Positions 25,461 through 33,883 of a DNA stretch of 64,000 nucleotides are shown here, piece by piece (position 1 is the first letter of the stretch; the number at the start of each line of letters is the position of its first letter). Under the pieces are notes generated by a model. That model saw only the letters and a program-made list of their open reading frames with translations, had not been told where the DNA came from and did no database searches. Both the position numbers and the translations under genes were made by a program. The stretch spans positions 1-64,000 of the forward strand of contig JALEHU010000065.1 in assembly GCA_022770365.1 (NCBI GenBank), written 5' to 3'. Source of the DNA: Blautia sp. GTDB lineage: Bacteria; Bacillota; Clostridia; Lachnospirales; Lachnospiraceae.

Positions 25461-26756
25461 ATGATATACACGGGATATGAAATATTGTGGCTTTTTTTTG
25501 TATGCTCATTCCTTGGATGGGTTCTGGAAACGGTGGCAGGAGCTCTGAAACAAAAGCGATTTGTGAACAGAGGCCTGGTAAATGCGCCGTTTTGTGTCAT
25601 TTATGGTGTGGGCGCTGTGATAATCACTGTTTTCTGCCAGGAACTGAGCGGCTTCTGGCTGTTTGCTTATGCAGTGATTCTGACCACATTGCTGGAATGG
25701 ACAGCGGGACATCTGATAGAAAAAATGTATCATGAACGCTGGTGGGATTATTCCGGACTGCCTCTCAATATTGACGGATATATTTGTGCGCCGGTATCTG
25801 CATTATGGGGAATCCTTGCACTGATCATGATGAAATGGGGAAACGGACTGATTTTGGAACTATTCCATCTGATTCCTGACCTTCCGGGAATAATCCTGAT
25901 CTGGATACTTGCTGCAGGGCTTGGACTTGATATGGCGGCAACACTGATCATCATGTCCGGTCGAAGCAAACGGATGGAACAATGGGAAGCTGTGGATGAA
26001 TGGCTGACCGGAATCAGTTCAAAGCTTGGCAGAAAAATCTATTCAAATGTTGACGCACGTATTCGCAGAGCATATCCCGAGGCACATATTACAAAGAAAG
26101 AAGAAGCAAGGCCTGATGTTTTTGCATACGGATGCAGCTTTGACAAAATCATCTGGCTTTTTGTGATCGGAGCATTTCTGGGAGATATTACGGAAACAAT
26201 TTTCTGCAGGGCAACTATGGGCGTCTGGATGAGCAGAAGCAGCGTAGTGTGGGGACCGTTCAGCATTGTCTGGGGCCTTGCCATTGCTGCGGCGACACTG
26301 CTTCTTTACAAATACAGAAACCGGTCGGACAGTTATCTTTTTATCGTGGGAACTCTTCTGGGCGGAGCATATGAATATCTTTGCAGTGTCTTTACAGAAA
26401 TTGTATTTGGAAAAGTGTTCTGGGACTACAGTGAGATTCCCTTTAACCTTGGAGGAAGGATCAATCTTTTGTATTGCTTTTTCTGGGGAATTGCTGCGGT
26501 TGTCTGGATCAAGATTCTGTATCCGCGTGCTTCTTTTCTTATAGAGAAAATTCCGGTAAAATGCGGTAAAATACTGACATGGGTGCTGATCGTCTTTATG
26601 TGCTGTAATATTATCGTGTCCTGTATGGCTCTGATTCGAAGTGACCAGCGCTCCCGCGGCGTGGAGGCTCAGCATGGATGGCAGCAGACCATGGATGAAC
26701 GGTTTGGTGACGAACGGATGAGGAAGATTTATCCAAATGCAATTAATACTGAATAA
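25461..26756 (+). CDS. PF06541-type membrane protein with two tandem domain copies
   Basis: The 431-residue polytopic protein has the putative ABC-transporter type IV domain (PF06541, CmpB-like) twice. The first half has FFVCSFLGWVLETVAGAL and RGLVNAPFCVIYGVG, and the second has LFVIGAFLGDITETIF and SRSSVVWGPFSIVWG at matching spacing. Both halves also carry a WDYS motif. The family is uncharacterised despite its name and lacks an ATPase partner here. It follows the ArsR gene by 28 bases and may be cotranscribed. AAGGAGGAAA precedes the start. Confidence 0.7.
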   Translation: MIYTGYEILWLFFVCSFLGWVLETVAGALKQKRFVNRGLVNAPFCVIYGVGAVIITVFCQELSGFWLFAYAVILTTLLEWTAGHLIEKMYHERWWDYSGLPLNIDGYICAPVSALWGILALIMMKWGNGLILELFHLIPDLPGIILIWILAAGLGLDMAATLIIMSGRSKRMEQWEAVDEWLTGISSKLGRKIYSNVDARIRRAYPEAHITKKEEARPDVFAYGCSFDKIIWLFVIGAFLGDITETIFCRATMGVWMSRSSVVWGPFSIVWGLAIAAATLLLYKYRNRSDSYLFIVGTLLGGAYEYLCSVFTEIVFGKVFWDYSEIPFNLGGRINLLYCFFWGIAAVVWIKILYPRASFLIEKIPVKCGKILTWVLIVFMCCNIIVSCMALIRSDQRSRGVEAQHGWQQTMDERFGDERMRKIYPNAINTE

Positions 26757-26822
26757 AGTATGGATATTATCGATAAACAGCAATACTTACCAATAGTGAA
26801 TAATACATAACAGAAAACAGGG

Positions 26823-26851
26823 TTGACAATCAGGAACAGGAATTATATACT
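26823..26851 (+). promoter_or_regulatory. Promoter of mnmA
   Basis: TTGACA at 26823-26828 and TATACT at 26846-26851 are 17 bases apart, close to consensus. Confidence 0.7.
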
Positions 26852-26925
26852 TGCATTTGAAATAACCTATTCAAATGATAGGATTAAAGAAAAGGAATGC
26901 AGGAATATCTGCACATGATGACTAT

Positions 26926-27903
26926 ATGAAAAAAGCACTGATTGCGATGAGCGGCGGAGTGGATAGAGAAAAGAGCTGCTGTTCTCTGGATGACGTGGAG
27001 GATGCCAGAAGCGTCTGTTACCGAATCGGGATACGGTATTATGTATTTAATTTTTCAGAGAGATTTAAAGAAGATGTAATGGAACGCTTTGTCAGAGCTT
27101 ATGAAAATGGCTGTACACCGAATCCCTGTATTGATTGTAACCGTTACCTGAAATTTGATAAACTTTTCCAGCGTATGAAGGAAGTGGGAAGAGATTATAT
27201 TGTCACAGGACATTATGCACGTGTGGAATATGACGGGGATAAGCGGCGGTATTTGCTGAAAAAGGCTCTGGATGACAATAAGGATCAGAGTTACGTGCTT
27301 TATACGCTTACCCAGGAGCAGCTTGCCCATGTATCCTTTCCTCTTGGGAAGCTGACGAAAGATCAGGTACGGGATATTGCTAAGCGACATGGTTTCATCA
27401 ATGCACGGAAGCATGACAGCCAGGATATCTGTTTTGTTCCGGATGGGGACTATGCCGGTTTTATTGAAAAATATACCGGACATGAATCTGTTCCCGGAGA
27501 TTTTGTGGACAAATCCGGGAACATTCTCGGGAGACACAAAGGGATTATCCATTATACGCTTGGACAGCGAAGAGGACTTGGAATACCGCCGGCAAGCCGC
27601 CTTTATGTATGCGGGATCAGTCCAAAAACAAACCAGGTTGTTCTGGGAAAGGAAGAAGAACTCTTCTCCTGGGAACTGACAGCAGGAGAGGTAAATCTAA
27701 TATCCTGTGAATCCCTTCCGGAACCTGTGAAGTTAAAAGCAAAGATCCGCTACCGCCATCCGGAAGAACCCGCAACAGCATGGCAGACCCCGGACGGCAA
27801 ACTCCATGTAAAATTTGACCGGCCACAGAGAGCCATTACAAAAGGCCAGGCTGTGGTCCTTTATGATGGAGATGAAGTTATTGGAGGCGGAGTGATTGAA
27901 TAA
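26926..27903 (+). pseudogene. mnmA: tRNA-specific 2-thiouridylase MnmA with internal deletion of the ATP-binding loop
   Basis: The 325-residue frame matches MnmA/TrmU along its length: NPCIDCNRYLKFDKLF near residue 66, TGHYARVEY, DSQDICFVPDGDY and the C-terminal YTLGQRRGLGIP. MnmA adds sulphur to U34 of Lys, Glu and Gln tRNAs. The N-terminus reads IAMSGGVD (to residue 13) and then jumps to REKSCCSLDDVEDAR, so the second half of the PP-loop (SGGVDSS) and about 30 following residues are missing in frame. A family-conserved proline is also arginine (IGIRYY, R37). Without the PP-loop serines the enzyme should not adenylate tRNA. The ribosome site before ATG 26926 is weak. A sequencing or assembly deletion is the main alternative, and a second intact mnmA may exist elsewhere. 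Confidence 0.75.
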
Positions 27904-27945
27904 AGAAGTATCACCTGGCTTGTCTGAACTTGAAAGGAGTACCAT

Positions 27946-28638
27946 ATGGAACAGATTGTAAAAGAACTTTACGAACTTCAGGATAAGGAATATCAGGCTT
28001 TTCATGCGAAGCTGATTCCGAATATTGATTCAGAGTGTGTGATCGGAGTGCGGACACCTGCGCTTCGGAAATATGCAAAAGAATTAGCCGGACGGCCTGA
28101 AGCGGCAGAATTTCTGAAGGAACTGCCCCATAAGTATTACGAGGAGAATAATCTTCATGGTTTTCTTCTCCCGTTATTATATAAAAACGTTCCGGAATTG
28201 CTGGAGCAGCTGGATCTGTTTCTGCCATATGTAGATAATTGGGCAACCTGTGATATGATGTCGCCAAAGGTTTTTAAGAAAGATCTTGCTCTTGTATATG
28301 AAAGCGTAAAAAAATGGCTGAAAAGCGGGCATACTTATGAAGTACGCTTCGCAATCGTGACTCTTCTTGGATTTTATCTGGATGAAGCTTTTAACCCGGA
28401 GATGCTGCAGCTTGTGGCTTCGGTAAAATCAGAAGAATATTACATAAAAATGGCGGCTGCCTGGTATTTCAGCATTGCACTGATCAAACAGTATGATACA
28501 GCAATCGAATATATCAAAGGGCAGCGCCTGGAAACCTGGACACATAACAAAGCCATTCAAAAAGCAATCGAAAGTTACCGTATTGATGCAGACAGGAAGG
28601 AATATCTCCGCAGTCTGAAGGTAAAATCATTAAAGTAA
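27946..28638 (+). CDS. DNA alkylation repair family protein (AlkD-like)
   Basis: The 230-residue protein matches the AlkD/AlkC-type HEAT-repeat family (PF08713), with IGVRTPALRKYAKEL near residue 33, VDNWATCDMMSPK near 96 and the later AAWYFSIALIKQYD and TWTHNKAIQKAIES segments. Such enzymes excise alkylated bases using a HEAT-like solenoid instead of base flipping. AAAGGAG precedes ATG 27946. Its last nine bases overlap the 3-prime end of the convergent AEC transporter remnant. Confidence 0.8.
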   Translation: MEQIVKELYELQDKEYQAFHAKLIPNIDSECVIGVRTPALRKYAKELAGRPEAAEFLKELPHKYYEENNLHGFLLPLLYKNVPELLEQLDLFLPYVDNWATCDMMSPKVFKKDLALVYESVKKWLKSGHTYEVRFAIVTLLGFYLDEAFNPEMLQLVASVKSEEYYIKMAAAWYFSIALIKQYDTAIEYIKGQRLETWTHNKAIQKAIESYRIDADRKEYLRSLKVKSLK

Positions 28639-29163
28639 AAATGATGCGGCAAGTGCGACCAGCGGGATGGTAATAATGGAAAACACGGTTGTAAAGGAAA
28701 AGATTTCCGATGCATAAGTATAATTGTCATTCAGCCGGATACACATCATTGTGGTAGTGGCGGAAACAGGGCATGCAGAAGCAATGAGAGTCGTGTATGC
28801 AACAGTATGCTCAAGGCGTAATACCCACAAAAAGAGAAGTACACCAATCGGAACTGCAATGAGTTTCACAAAACTTACCCAATACAGACGGACATGTGTA
28901 AAAATGCTTTTCAGGTCTGTCTGTGCAAGGGAAAAACCGGCAATCATCATAGCGACCGGAGTATTCATATCTGCCACATACTGCATGGAATCAAGCAGAA
29001 CTGCCGGTATTTTTATTTGCGCAAAAAACAGAGCCATAGCAGCCAGTGTGGCTATGACAATGGGGGAAAGGATTCCTTCTTTCAGACATTTGGGATCAAT
29101 CAGGAACGAAAACAACCACTGCGGGACTCCCGGAAGATCGCGCAGTGGCCGGTTATGATTGTA
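28630..29163 (-). pseudogene. AEC-family transporter, N-terminally truncated remnant
   Basis: The minus-strand frame encodes roughly the C-terminal half (about 177 codons) of an AEC (auxin efflux carrier-like) permease, with membrane segments and motifs such as ADMNTPVAMMIAGFSLAQ and ASACPVSATTTMM. A full family member has about 310 residues. The first five transmembrane helices are absent, and homologous sequence appears to run in frame right up to the stop codon of the upstream shell gene (TGA at 29166-29164). No start codon with a ribosome site exists; the first candidate is TTG 29115. It is best read as a deletion remnant. Confidence 0.75.
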
Positions 29164-29454
29164 TCAGTTGAATTTGTGTTTGGCAGCATCTTCCTCTACC
29201 AGGCGTACGGTTTCGCCGGAAGGATTGGAGATGACTGCTGCTGCGATGACTTCGCAGGGCGGATTCTGGCGGATACTGTCAACTGCGGCAGTTACTGCTG
29301 CAACATCACCGCTTAAAAATACGGTGGCATGTCCGCCGCACTTGGTATTCCATGTACGGAAGGATACATCTGAGGTCTTCAGCATCTGATCCACAACGAG
29401 AATCGCATTGCTGCTGCCAAGAACCTCTACTAATCCAAAAGCTCCATAAGTCAT
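29164..29454 (-). CDS. Bacterial microcompartment shell protein (single BMC domain)
   Basis: The 96-residue protein is a single BMC domain (PF00936): AFGLVEVLGSSNAILVVDQM at residues 4-23, a central GDVAAVTAAVDS segment and an AAAVISNP strand. Such subunits form hexamers that tile microcompartment shells. It lies 55 bases downstream of another BMC gene and immediately before the AEC remnant. No encapsulated enzyme, pentameric vertex protein or aldehyde dehydrogenase is nearby, so its compartment is not identifiable. GAGGAAATAA precedes the ATG. Confidence 0.88.
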   Translation of the reverse strand: MTYGAFGLVEVLGSSNAILVVDQMLKTSDVSFRTWNTKCGGHATVFLSGDVAAVTAAVDSIRQNPPCEVIAAAVISNPSGETVRLVEEDAAKHKFN

Positions 29455-29509
29455 ATTTATTTCCTCACTTTGTCATATGATTTGGTGCGCTGATGAAAAT
29501 CAGCAGCAA

Positions 29510-29809
29510 TTATTTGTTGATAGTCATGTTCAGTGCGATTTCCGTATCTTCAGTCGGAGATGCAATGACTGTATGATGAACTATTTTTGCCAGAGGTCTG
29601 GCTGTTTCCAGTGCTACTTCCATAGCAGCATTTACATCTGAAACAGAACCTCTCATTTTTACGCAGGCACCGCTTTTGAGACGGTTACGTTCAACACTCT
29701 GGATTTTTACGTTTGCTGCCTTGGACGCAGCATCAAGGGCTACGAAGCAGGCAACCAGGTTATCCAGCTCAAAAACACCTACTGCCATACCATTATAATT
29801 TTCTGCCAT
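29510..29809 (-). CDS. Bacterial microcompartment shell protein (single BMC domain)
   Basis: The 99-residue protein is a second single-domain BMC subunit, with AVGVFELDNLVACFVALDAA at residues 9-28, a RLKSGACVKMRGSVSDVNAA segment and HHTVIASPTED near the end. ATG 29809 has GGGAGG four bases upstream; a longer in-frame extension to 29890 crosses the promoter and is not coding. It is the first gene of a two-gene shell unit and differs clearly in sequence from its partner, so the shell would be mixed. Confidence 0.88.
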   Translation of the reverse strand: MAENYNGMAVGVFELDNLVACFVALDAASKAANVKIQSVERNRLKSGACVKMRGSVSDVNAAMEVALETARPLAKIVHHTVIASPTEDTEIALNMTINK

Positions 29810-29849
29810 AATACCTCCCAATTTCCCATAAATATGTGGATTTTTTTTA

Positions 29850-29878
29850 AGTATAACTGTTTTGGCAGAAAAATACAA
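29850..29878 (-). promoter_or_regulatory. Promoter of the BMC shell genes
   Basis: On the minus strand TTGTAT (29878-29873) and TATACT (29855-29850) are 17 bases apart, about 40 bases before the first shell gene. Confidence 0.7.
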
Positions 29879-29930
29879 GAAAATATGCATATTCCGGGAA
29901 AGTTTCTATACAGAGAAAAAGATAAAAAAG

Positions 29931-29959
29931 TTCTCATTTTCCGAAGGAAATGCTATAAT
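29931..29959 (+). promoter_or_regulatory. Probable promoter of the MATE gene
   Basis: A perfect TATAAT at 29954-29959 has a weak TTCTCA 17 bases upstream (29931-29936). Confidence 0.5.
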
Positions 29960-29986
29960 GAAGCCAATTGTGAGAGGTGAAAGAGA

Positions 29987-31363
29987 ATGAAAGTACATAA
30001 GACTGATTTTTCAACGGGAAACGTGTACAAAAATATCCTGGAAGTTGCGGTTCCCATGACCATTGCCCAGCTTCTGAATCTTTTATACAATATTGTCGAC
30101 CGTATGTATATCGGAAGGATCCCTGAGGAGGGGACTCTTGCCCTGACAGGAGTGGGGCTTTGCTTTCCGATTATTACACTCGTCACTGCTTTTACCCTTC
30201 TGTTCGGGAATGGAGGAGGACCTTTGTGTGCTATGGAACTTGGACGTGGCAACGAAGAGGAAGCAGAGAAATTAATGGGAAATACATTTTCCATGCTGAT
30301 TCTGGCAGGGATCATACTGATGGGCGTGGGATTTGCTTTTTATAAACCGATACTTTATCTGTTCGGGGCAAGTGATGTGACTTTTCCCTATGCAGGTTCC
30401 TATATCAGGATTTATCTCCTTGGTACGATATTTGTTATGCTTTCTCTTGGAATGAATCCATTTATTAATAATCAGGGATTTGGAAATATAGGAATGTTAA
30501 CGGTTCTGATCGGGGCTGTATTTAATATTATCCTTGATCCTCTTTTTATTTTTGTGTTACGGATGGGAGTCAGGGGTGCAGCTGCCGCGACGATCATATC
30601 CCAGTTCTTTTCTGCTGTCTGGGTATTGAAGTTTCTTACAGGCCCGAAGGTATCACTGCGTCTGAAACGCGGAGCAATGAAAGTTCAGTGGAAAAGAGTG
30701 AAAAACATTATGGCCCTTGGTGTGTCAGGCTTTATCATGGCTTTTACCAACAGCCTTGTACAGGTGGTCTGCAATGCAACTCTGCAGGTATATGGCGGAG
30801 ATCTGTATGTAGGAGTTATGACGGTCCTGAATTCTGTAAGGGAGATTTTTACCATGCCCGTGAACGGTCTGGCGAACGGCGCGTCTCCGGTAATGAGCTT
30901 TAATTATGGAGAGAAAGCATTTGGAAGGGTAAAAAAGGCAATCGGGTTTGTGACGGTGGTGTGTGTCAGTTACACAATGTTGGCCTGGGGAATTCTGAAA
31001 GTCGTTCCGGAAGTTTTTATCAGACTTTTTAACAGCGAGCCGGAACTGATCTCCAGAGGAATACCGGCACTTCATATTTATTTTTTCGGCTTTTGTTTTA
31101 TGGCTCTGCAGTTTACCGGACAATGCGTGTTTGTGGCACTTGGAAAATCAAAAAAGGCCACATTTTTCTCTTTATTCCGTAAGGCAATTATCGTAACTCC
31201 CCTGACGATCCTGCTTCCCCGTATATCGGCGCTGGGTGTAGACGGTGTATTCTGGGCGGAGCCGATTTCAAATCTGATTGGAGGATGTGCATGTTTTTTC
31301 ACCATGCTTCTGACAGTATTGCCGGAACTGAAAGAGAATAATATCAAAGGGAAAAGAGAATAA
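29987..31363 (+). CDS. MATE family efflux transporter
   Basis: The 458-residue protein has about 12 membrane helices and the MATE (MatE) pattern: EVAVPMTIAQLLNLLYNIVD near residue 15, TLLFGNGGGPLCAMELGRGN near 67 and the repeat-half NGLANGASPVMSFNYGE near 283. The family exports drugs or metabolites using a sodium or proton gradient. Gene length is complete. GAGAGGTGAAA precedes the ATG. The substrate cannot be read. Confidence 0.88.
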   Translation: MKVHKTDFSTGNVYKNILEVAVPMTIAQLLNLLYNIVDRMYIGRIPEEGTLALTGVGLCFPIITLVTAFTLLFGNGGGPLCAMELGRGNEEEAEKLMGNTFSMLILAGIILMGVGFAFYKPILYLFGASDVTFPYAGSYIRIYLLGTIFVMLSLGMNPFINNQGFGNIGMLTVLIGAVFNIILDPLFIFVLRMGVRGAAAATIISQFFSAVWVLKFLTGPKVSLRLKRGAMKVQWKRVKNIMALGVSGFIMAFTNSLVQVVCNATLQVYGGDLYVGVMTVLNSVREIFTMPVNGLANGASPVMSFNYGEKAFGRVKKAIGFVTVVCVSYTMLAWGILKVVPEVFIRLFNSEPELISRGIPALHIYFFGFCFMALQFTGQCVFVALGKSKKATFFSLFRKAIIVTPLTILLPRISALGVDGVFWAEPISNLIGGCACFFTMLLTVLPELKENNIKGKRE

Positions 31364-31437
31364 ATGTCAAAGTGAATAGAAAATGAAATAAGCGAAATGA
31401 AATATACAAATGAAAACATAACGAAGTAAATGAAATC

Positions 31438-31466
31438 TTGCGGCAGTAAATAAAATATGCTAGAAT
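31438..31466 (+). promoter_or_regulatory. Promoter of the DUF1015 gene
   Basis: TTGCGG at 31438-31443 and TAGAAT at 31461-31466 are 17 bases apart; transcription would begin near 31473. Confidence 0.6.
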
Positions 31467-31505
31467 ACCAGTGTTTTGTAAGTTAATAGAGGAGAGGAAA
31501 TAACT

Positions 31506-32750
31506 ATGGCAGTTTTTCAAGCATTTCGTGCATTAAGACCAACACCGGAAATGGCACAAAAAGTAGCTGCGCTTCCCTATGATGTTGTGAACAGGGAAGA
31601 GGCCCGGGCAATTGGAGACGCAAATCCCTGTTCATTTCTTCACGTGGACCGCGCTGAGATGGATCTGAGTCCAAAGACGGATCTGTACGATGCAAAAGTA
31701 TATGAAAAAGCCCGTGAAAATCTGCAGAAGATGGAAGCGGACAGAATCCTGGTACAGGATGAGAACCCATGTTATTATATTTATGAATTGACCAGGAAGG
31801 GGAAAACTCAGACAGGGATTGTCGGCTGCAGCTCCATTGATGATTATATGAACGGAATTGTAAAGAAACATGAACTGACAAGAGAAGACAAAGAACAGGA
31901 CAGGATCCGCCATGTAGATGTATGCGATGCAAACACAGGTCCTATCTATCTTGCATGCAGATATACAGATACGTTGCTTGCATTGCTGGAAGCATGGAAG
32001 CAAAGCCATCCTGCCGTTTATGATTTTGTGGCAGAGGACGGAATCGGACATCGTGTCTGGGTAATCGATGAGGAAGAGAAGATAGAGTGCATACATCAGG
32101 AATTTGAAGGGATTTCCTCAATTTACATAGCAGATGGACATCACAGAGCTGCATCCGCTGTAAAGGTAGGTTTTAAGAGAAGGCAGGAACATCCGGACTA
32201 TACAGGAAGAGAAGAGTTCAATTATTTTCTTTCTGTGGTATTTCCATATGATCAGCTTACCATTCTTCCGTACAACCGTGTTGTACGTGATCTGAACGGC
32301 CTTAATGAAAAGGCATTTATCGGAAGTCTGAAGTCTAATTTTGAGCTGATGCTGATGCCGGGATTTCCGTGTAAACCGGTTGAGAAGCACTGTATTGGTA
32401 TGTATGTGGGCGGAGAATGGTATCATCTGAAAGCCTGGACGGATGTTTACGAAAAAGAAGACATAGTGGGACAGCTTGATGTGTCTGTACTTCAGAAAAA
32501 AGTACTGGCTCCTGTTCTTGGCATTGAAGACCCGAGGACGGATCAGAGAATCTGTTTTGTGGGAGGAAGCCATAAGCTCAGTGAACTGGCGAAGATCGCA
32601 GATGAAACAGGCGGAGTGGCTTTTGCCATGTATCCGACTTCTATGGAAGATCTGATGACCATTGCGGATGAGGGCAAACTGATGCCGCCGAAATCCACCT
32701 GGTTTGAACCGAAGCTTCGCAGCGGCCTGTTTATTCACAAGTTATCTTAA
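31506..32750 (+). CDS. DUF1015 family protein
   Basis: The 414-residue soluble protein has the family features FRALRPTPEMAQKVAALPYD at residues 7-26, a central IADGHHRAASAV near 211 and NYFLSVVFPYDQL. DUF1015 (PF06245) proteins are widespread in Clostridia, often near serine biosynthesis genes, but no such neighbour is present here. The conserved DGHHR suggests a catalytic or nucleotide-binding site; activity is unknown. GAGGAGAGGAAA precedes ATG 31506. It is monocistronic between a promoter and the long hairpin at 32784. Confidence 0.8.
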   Translation: MAVFQAFRALRPTPEMAQKVAALPYDVVNREEARAIGDANPCSFLHVDRAEMDLSPKTDLYDAKVYEKARENLQKMEADRILVQDENPCYYIYELTRKGKTQTGIVGCSSIDDYMNGIVKKHELTREDKEQDRIRHVDVCDANTGPIYLACRYTDTLLALLEAWKQSHPAVYDFVAEDGIGHRVWVIDEEEKIECIHQEFEGISSIYIADGHHRAASAVKVGFKRRQEHPDYTGREEFNYFLSVVFPYDQLTILPYNRVVRDLNGLNEKAFIGSLKSNFELMLMPGFPCKPVEKHCIGMYVGGEWYHLKAWTDVYEKEDIVGQLDVSVLQKKVLAPVLGIEDPRTDQRICFVGGSHKLSELAKIADETGGVAFAMYPTSMEDLMTIADEGKLMPPKSTWFEPKLRSGLFIHKLS

Positions 32751-32783
32751 AACTGCAAGGCAGTTAAAATCAGCGATGGTAAG

Positions 32784-32856
32784 AAGTCCCCGTCCTGCCG
32801 TAAAACGGATTCTGTAAATCATCAACAGAATCCGGTCAGCGGCAGGACGGGGACTT
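32784..32856. terminator. Long two-stage inverted repeat between convergent genes
   Basis: An outer perfect 17-bp stem (32784-32800 with 32840-32856) encloses a perfect 10-bp inner stem (32806-32815 with 32825-32834), with a five-base internal loop on each side. TTTT overlaps and follows the right arm, so it can terminate the plus-strand gene; the minus-strand side lacks a T run. It lies ten bases before the 3-prime end of the convergent gene. Confidence 0.75.
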
Positions 32857-32865
32857 TTGTAAAAA

Positions 32866-33387
32866 TCATACTTCAACAATATGTCCGGTTTCTTTGTCAT
32901 AGCGGCAGTATCTGCCGTTGGAAGAAATGAAAGGCTGATAGCTGTCATTGCGTACATCTTTTACATAAACGATGCCGGTAGCAATCATCTGAACCAGCGA
33001 AAAGCGTTCGCTCAGACTGGATATCCATTCATATGTTTTGTTTTTGGAGGAATCAGCCATGAGAAGATTGTAACCGTCTTCGCATGCCTCCAGTGAAAAG
33101 TAAACCTTTTCGGATTTGCCGGGATTATCGAAAACCTGACTTGTGATATAGGAAGAAAAGTTCTTTTTAACAAATTCCCGGAAAGTTTTGGCAGTATAGG
33201 TAATACCTGATACTTCATCAGTGATTCTGTCACCTCTGTCCAGACGTGTCTTAATAATCCGAAGCACCTCAACAGACCAGTTGATAAATGAAATACTGCT
33301 GTACTCCATGCATTCCAGCAATGTGCTTATCAGCTGTCTGGACAACACGCTGGAATGGATTGCTTCATTGTACAATTCCTGATTCAT
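32866..33387 (-). CDS. Conserved-looking protein of unknown function (173 aa)
   Basis: I do not recognise this protein. It has 173 residues from ATG 33387, which has GGAGGG six bases upstream, and its own consensus-like promoter. The N-terminal part is helical (AIHSSVLSRQLISTLLECME), followed by a mixed region with an arginine/aspartate-rich segment (IKTRLDRGDRITDEVSG) and a C-terminal beta-rich part (GIVYVKDVRNDSYQPF). There is no signal peptide or membrane helix. It converges on the DUF1015 gene and is divergent from the small cysteine protein gene at 33639. Confidence 0.7.
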   Translation of the reverse strand: MNQELYNEAIHSSVLSRQLISTLLECMEYSSISFINWSVEVLRIIKTRLDRGDRITDEVSGITYTAKTFREFVKKNFSSYITSQVFDNPGKSEKVYFSLEACEDGYNLLMADSSKNKTYEWISSLSERFSLVQMIATGIVYVKDVRNDSYQPFISSNGRYCRYDKETGHIVEV

Positions 33388-33467
33388 AATATACCCTCCG
33401 ATTCTTAAATGGTTTATGCGTGAACTGTTGCAGCAGTACCCCATTTACTGCTGAATTACCTGTTTCT

Positions 33468-33496
33468 ATTATAATTCTTCGATATGCCAATTGCAA
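33468..33496 (-). promoter_or_regulatory. Promoter of the 173-aa unknown gene
   Basis: On the minus strand TTGCAA (33496-33491) and TATAAT (33473-33468) are 17 bases apart. Confidence 0.65.
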
Positions 33497-33567
33497 GAAA
33501 AACTGACGGTTCAGCATAATTTACTGTTTTCAGAAAATAACAGGTGATGATTGTCTGTTATTGTTGC

Positions 33568-33596
33568 TTGAAAAAAATGGCAGGATATTGTATTCT
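33568..33596 (+). promoter_or_regulatory. Promoter of the small cysteine-rich gene and niaR
   Basis: TTGAAA at 33568-33573 and TATTCT at 33591-33596 are 17 bases apart, about 40 bases before the start. Confidence 0.55.
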
Positions 33597-33638
33597 TTTC
33601 ATAGAGTTTGTCTTAGTTAGATTCAGGAGGAAAAACAG

Positions 33639-33827
33639 ATGGAAATCCAGGAAGAATTTATTTCAGGATTCTGCCGTACCTGCAATGGGACGCAGACGGT
33701 ATGCTGTGAGTATGAGGAGCTGGAGGGACGGAAGGTTCTGAAGTTTATGGATTGTGCTCATGAGAACTGTATGCATCATGGTGCGTGTGAAATATTTAAA
33801 GAAGCACATGGGCTCGAGAGAATATAG
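33639..33827 (+). CDS. Small cysteine/histidine-rich protein
   Basis: The 62-residue protein has a CRTCNGTQTVCCEYEE segment at residues 12-27 and a second cluster CAHENCMHHGACEIF near 39-53. The spacing suggests zinc or FeS binding. It has a strong ribosome site (AGGAGGAAA) before ATG 33639, its own promoter, and ends 57 bases before the NiaR-type regulator gene. I recognise no family with certainty. The coding assignment rests on the ribosome site, promoter and cysteine pattern. Confidence 0.65.
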   Translation: MEIQEEFISGFCRTCNGTQTVCCEYEELEGRKVLKFMDCAHENCMHHGACEIFKEAHGLERI

Positions 33828-33883
33828 AAGATTTCTGCAGGAAAAATACAGTTATGTGCAGGCTGAGAAAGGATTTGAATTTT

